The notes beneath the pieces are model-generated. The model worked only from the letters and a program-made list of their open reading frames with translations, was not told where the DNA came from and did not search any database. From assembly GCF_030272615.1 (NCBI RefSeq), contig NC_081414.1, positions 813,908,569 to 813,972,568 on the forward strand: a stretch of 64,000 nucleotides of DNA, read 5' to 3'. This stretch comes from Cryptomeria japonica. Lineage: Eukaryota > Streptophyta > Pinopsida > Cupressales > Cupressaceae. The position numbers and the translations under genes are program-made. Below, one piece after another: positions 60,084 to 64,000 of this stretch (positions are counted from its first letter, which is position 1; each line of letters begins with the position of its first letter).

Positions 60084-60432
60084 AAAACTCCAGGATCAGT
60101 TTAGTTTCAAATTGGGTTTTTAAAACTTGAGCTAAAGTCTTCGTGTCCAGCTTAGAGAAGATATAGATAGAATAGATGTGTGGGAGAAAATGTAAGATTT
60201 ATTATGTAAAGTAAACCAGGCTGAAATAAGCACAAACAAAGATTGAAATAGATCAATAGATATTAAAAAAAAGTTAGTATTCTGTGAATGAGGTTAGAAA
60301 ATGAGAAAATTTGATAACAAAATCCTGCAAGGAAGCTTAAATTTCTTTTTTTTTTAATCAAAAAAGCTTGCAAGTAAACAAAATGTGAGAAGATGCAATA
60401 TGAATCAGAGAAACAACTTTATGATGAAACTG

Positions 60433-60588
60433 TTTTGGCGGCAAGCCTTCCAAAACAAATGAATATGAAATCTAAAGTATGCAGGAAAAGAAGTTAGCAC
60501 CGGAGTTTTGGTGGCAAGCCTTCCAAAACTTTAAAAATAATTAAATTTAAACTAGAAAGAAGGAACTTTGGCGGCAAGCCTTCCAAAG
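60433..60588. repeat. Three hairpin repeats in C3 leader
   Basis: Copies at 60433-60456, 60506-60529 and 60566-60588 share the loop YGGCAAGCCTT. The stems are GTTTTGG/CCAAAAC twice and CTTTGG/CCAAAG once. Confidence 0.85.
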
Positions 60589-60696
60589 CCCTTTTTTTTT
60601 AATAAAAACTAACTAGAATAGGAGATTAAACCTGCAGGCAAACTTGTTAACAAGTTTGAAAAAAAAAGTTAGAATCTGAAACCAAAACTTGCAAGG

Positions 60697-60763
60697 AAAG
60701 GAAGATAAAATCCAAGAAAGTTTATGATGAAGTAATTGTTACTAAGAGAAAAGCAAAAACCTG
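60697..60763 (-). repeat. Partial LTR copy inside C3 leader
   Basis: About 67 bp match the LTR interior at 60905-60978 (AATCCAAGAAAGTTTATG, GTAATTGTTACYAAGAGAAA, AGCAAAAACCT) with few differences. It is not flanked by an LTR end. Confidence 0.85.
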
Positions 60764-60878
60764 AACAATAGAAAATATTAGAAAAAGAACTTCTCCTCTC
60801 AAGAATGCCTCCAACAAGGTGAACTCCACAGAATGGTAACCTTCATCAATGTCAACTTAAAACAAGGATTAGAAACCT

Positions 60879-60890
60879 GCTTTGATACCA
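60879..60890 (-). promoter_or_regulatory. C3 primer-binding site
   Basis: The minus strand reads TGGTATCAAAGC directly after the LTR, the initiator-Met site with one change (A for G at position 9) relative to C1 and C2. Confidence 0.92.
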
Positions 60891-61406
60891 TGTAAGGAAA
60901 TACAAGAGGAAGGAAAGGAAAATAAAATCCAAGAAAGTTTATGATGAAGTAATTGTTACCAAGAGAAAAGCAAAAACCTTGGAGCATCACCCAAATGTGA
61001 AGAAGGAGGCACAAGAACTTTTGAAAGGGGAAAAGCAAAGAAAAACCCCTTGTGATATTATGAATGAGGCAATGCCTAAAAATGAGAGAGAGAGAGAGAG
61101 CAAGAAGCTCTTTACAATATTGTCATTAAGAAGAAATGAGAGAGGAGACATCTCTTAAATAGAGATGAGGAGAGGAGTTACAAAGTAACTCCCAAATCTA
61201 TGAATGCCACCATTCATAAAATGTGTGTGCCATGTGTCCACATCCTCTTATGGAGGAAATCTAATATTCCTTAATAAAGGAAAATAAAAGAAATGACTTG
61301 TCCTCACACATGTACTAGAGGACAAATTACATGTAGGAATTCCAAAGGAATATCCTAAACTAAATACAAATAAACCTAAGCTAAGTAAAGATTAAATATT
61401 CTAACA
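60891..61406 (-). mobile_element. C3 5' LTR
   Basis: 516 bp. The GA tract at 61084-61100 is 38 bp shorter than in the 3' copy, which accounts for the whole length difference (554 versus 516). Confidence 0.96.
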
Positions 61407-62700
61407 AGAATCATCACCCATTTGGCCAAGCGGCCTGTCAATGTTGCTTTGCTGAGTAAATACTTGAGTGGATCAATCTTTGCAATGAGTTGCACCTTGT
61501 GTGTTAACAGATAGTGCCTCAGTTTAGTGGCTGCTAAGATTACTACTAGGCAAGCTCGCTCAATAGGTGTGTAATTGAGTTCATAGCCCACTAGTGTGCG
61601 AGAGATGTAGTAAACAACACATTCTTTTCATTTTGCATTATGTTGCGCCAGTAGTACACCCAATATTGTGCTTGTTGCTGAGATATATAGTAACAATGGT
61701 CTACTTGGATCTGGGGGCATCAGCAATGGTGGATTCATGAGATAGTCTTTAAGCATCTGAAATGCTTGCTGGCATCTGGAATCCCACTGAAAGCGGATGT
61801 TCTTATGTAGCAGGTGGGTGAATGGGTGACACTTATCAGCCAATTGTGTGATGAATCTTCGGATAGATTGGAGCTGCCCTTGTAATGTCCTTAGCTGACT
61901 GATATTCTTTGGAGGTGGCATGTCCATGATTGCTTTTACCTTTGCTGGGTCGACCTCAATACCTTTGCTTGAGACAATATATCCTAGAAGTTTCTCGGAG
62001 GTCACTCCAAAGACACATTTCTTTGGGTTGAGTCGAACATGGTATTGTTCCAGTCTATCAAAGATTTTATCTAAGATGTGGAGATGCCCTTCTCTGGTAA
62101 GTGATTTTGCTAGTAAGTCATCAACATAATCTTCCATCATAGTATGCATCATGTCATGGAAGATGGTGGTCATTGCTCGTTGATAGGTTGCTCCTGCATT
62201 CTTTAGACCAAAAGGCATTACATTCCAGCAATATGTGCCCCAAGGACATGTGAAGGCTATCTTATGTTGGTCTTTTGGTGCGATCTTTATTTGATTGTAT
62301 CCTAAAAAGTCATCCATGAGTGAAAGCATGGCATGTCCTATTGTCAGATCCACTATGATGTCGATATTTGGTAGGGGGAAATCATCCTTAGGACATGCCT
62401 TATTCAGATCTCTGAAGTCAGTACAAATGTGGATGCCCCCTTTTGGTTTGCCGATAGGTACAATGTTGGAGATCCATTTTGCATAATCAATTGGCCTAAT
62501 GAAACCAACATCTAAGAATTTTTTGAGTTCTATTTTGACTAGCACCGCAATCTGGGGATGCATCTTACAAAGCTTCTGTTTGACAAGTTTGGCTCCTTCT
62601 GCGACAGTGAGGTGATGCATGACTAAATCAGGATCAAGCCCAGGCATGTCTGCATATGACCATGCAAAGTTGATCTGACACTTCTGGAAGAACTCTATAA
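61407..62700 (-). pseudogene. G3 RT and start of RNase H
   Basis: RT is open for 339 codons at 61628-62647: FLDVGFIRPIDYAKWISNIV, FRDLNKACPKDDFPLPNID, CPWGTYCWNVMPFGLKNAGA, MEDYVDDLLAKS (intact), LNPKKCVFGVTSEKLLGYIV. It then enters the RNase H with LLLYISATSTILGVLLAQHN. After a frame change near 61625 the RNase H continues (GYELNYTPIERACLVVILAA, LTGRLAKWVMIL) up to the C3 junction. The best-preserved Gypsy RT here. Confidence 0.93.
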
Positions 62701-64000
62701 ATTTAGGCTATTCCTCTGGAGTGAGAAGAGATGCTAGATGTATGAGATGAGGATTTTCAAGAGTCCCCACATTGTATTCTTTGGTTTCCTTGATGAGAAT
62801 CATTGATCATTCCTGTTGTACATTAGCAGGGAGAATGTCAAACCCTTCATCCTTAGGCACCTCAGAGAGGTTTTCACCATTGGATACACTCTTTCTTTTT
62901 ACTTTTGTTGGATCAAATAGTGCCACAGTGTGGTTTTCACTGGTAGATCCATGTTTTATTGTTATATTTTTGCAGCTGAAAGGTTTGCCATCTGCCCCGA
63001 AGTATGTTGCGCTATTAAGTTCAATGGCGAATCTATCTTTGTGATCCCCGCTCGGTAGATTATCCCTTAATTCCAAAAAGTCAATGATAGCCTCATTGTT
63101 TTGGAAGAAGTCAAGACATGGGGGATTTGGTTGGTTCCATTCAATGAGTTCAGGGTGAATAATGGGCATTACATCATCGATTAGGTTAAGTTCGTTAGAG
63201 GTATCAGTGAGGGTTAAGACATTATGGTGAAGGGTGTTGATGGTACTCTCCCTGTCAGAATCAGGCGTAGGATGAGAGGTAGGGTCTGTGGAAGATGTTT
63301 CCAGTTCAGGAATCCATGTGGTCTTTATCTGTGCTTCTCCACAAATAGGGATGTCTTTGTGTGGGGGAGGTGGTGATGTGTCTTCCTCATCTGAAGTATT
63401 AAGCTGTACAGAATCAAATTCCCATTCATGTGAGTCGGTCTCTGAGTCACTTTCCAGCATTCGATTACTATACCACACTGGGATGTCCTTGGAGTTAAAT
63501 ACTGCCAGTGTGATTGGTTTATGTACCTTTGTAGTGATCGGTGTTGCAGGAAGTTTGATGGGGATCAAGGAATCTGATACGGGGAGTATCGATAATATTG
63601 ACTCAGTTACTTTTGCTGGAACTGCTGGTGCCATAGATGCTGCTGCGGGTTCTGATACAGTTGCTGCTGTTAGTGGTACTATTGATGGGATTGTTGCTAT
63701 TAGTGGTACTATTGATGGGATTGTTGCTATTAGTGGTACTATTGATGGGATTGTTGCTATTGCAGATGGGATTACTGGTTTGATTGGTGGGATGTTTGGT
63801 ATTGTAGATGGTTGCGTTGGGGTTGTGAGCCTCGATGGGGCAGTTGGGATGGTGCTTGAGGATGCTTTAATGATGAAAGGTGTCCTTTTTGCAGTAGGCT
63901 AACATAATGGTTTGCTGGGTTTTCCTTTGAATCTGAGTTTAGGAAAGATTTTTTTCTCAAAGCCTAGGCCTGTATTACCTTTGGTTTTGAATTCTGGCAA
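62701..64000 (-). pseudogene. G3 linker, Pro/Ser/Thr- and Asp/Glu-rich
   Basis: Open at 62807-63634 and upstream past the first Met through a ten-residue repeat. Motifs: SDSETDSHEWEFDSVQLNTS, MPIIHPELIEW, FDPTKVKRKSVSNGENLSE, EVPKDEGFDILP, which match the G2 linker. A stop lies near 62805 before RT. The right part (63772-63960) is Ser/Gln/His-rich. It has no known catalytic domain and probably separates protease/G-patch from RT. Confidence 0.65.
63669..63758 (-). repeat. Three 30-bp in-frame repeats in G3 linker
   Basis: Units at 63669, 63699 and 63729 are almost identical. On the minus strand each encodes ten residues of the type IATIPSIVPL, in frame with the linker. Confidence 0.9.

Larger units (their letters stand above)
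54000..61406 (-). mobile_element. C3: young complete Copia element inside G3
   Basis: 7407 bp with LTRs 54000-54553 and 60891-61406 and a perfect AGAAT duplication (53995-53999 and 61407-61411). Minus-strand order: primer site, a 2.2-kb leader, gag, zinc knuckle, protease, integrase, RT, RNase H, polypurine tract. By eye the LTRs differ at six positions in about 499 aligned bases, plus a GA tract. The protein resembles Tork/Ivana-like Copia, tentatively. It has one stop and two frameshifts, so it is not autonomous. Confidence 0.96.
48275..64000 (-). mobile_element. G3: Tat-type Gypsy element, host of C3, runs off right edge
   Basis: On the minus strand, from the right: linker, RT, RNase H, [C3 insertion], RNase H end, archaeal-type RNase H, integrase, 3' untranslated region, polypurine tract, 3' LTR. 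Gag, protease and the 5' LTR lie outside. The C3 insertion splits the RT-linked RNase H. Removing C3 and one AGAAT copy keeps the reading frame across the junction (LAKWVMIL on one side, SEFDIDY on the other). Confidence 0.85.

Noticed and set aside
63288-63902. 204-codon plus-strand Gly/Ile/Val-rich frame
   Set aside because: Shadow of the G3 linker on the opposite strand; the repeat makes both strands open.

Overview
This window reads as repeat-rich nuclear DNA of a seed plant. The density of old, nested, full-length LTR retrotransposons and their long LTRs and leaders suggest a large genome, perhaps a gymnosperm. That is an inference from repeat style only; no host gene with a clear identity is present. 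I find no intact host gene, tRNA, rRNA or CRISPR array. Almost everything is LTR retrotransposon sequence in various stages of decay.

Layout, left to right. (1) 1-1030: unassigned repeat-like DNA with a GC-rich minisatellite. (2) About 1031-13332: G1, a minus-strand Ty3/Gypsy element of the Tat type (gag, protease, G-patch, RT, RNase H plus a second archaeal-type RNase H, integrase) with its 5' LTR at 11867-13332. (3) 13333-33224: G2, a second minus-strand Tat-type element with its 5' LTR at 32058-33224. It is interrupted by a complete Copia element, C1 (17978-25583, TSD ATTCA), and by a solo LTR, S1 (26953-27954, TSD GTTTC). (4) 33225-38597: unassigned DNA with a GA microsatellite, solo LTR S2 (34161-35238, TSD GATTC; same family as S1) and a nine-unit tandem array. 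(5) 38598-42711: C2, a plus-strand Copia element truncated in RT. (6) 42712-44628: a decayed unknown coding region on the minus strand. (7) 44629 to about 48275: the 5' LTR and leader of G4, a plus-strand Gypsy element. (8) About 48275-64000: G3, a minus-strand Tat-type element that runs off the right edge. It is split inside its RNase H region by C3, a young Copia element (54000-61406, TSD AGAAT). The two LTRs of C3 differ by about six substitutions plus a GA-tract length difference.

The stacking order can be partly read. C3 is younger than G3, C1 and S1 are younger than G2, G1 appears to have landed in the 3' region of G2, and G3 appears to have landed in the leader of G4. All Gypsy open frames carry stops or frameshifts. 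C3 is the best preserved element but still has one stop and two frameshifts.

The most unusual signals are in the untranslated leaders, not the proteins. There is a 21-bp periodic array next to the primer-binding site of both G1 and G2. Covarying hairpin repeats occur in the G4 and C3 leaders. A leader block is conserved across three Gypsy elements. C3 carries an antisense, gene-like protein fragment in its leader that may be captured host sequence. Solo LTRs S1 and S2 have non-canonical TA...TA ends.
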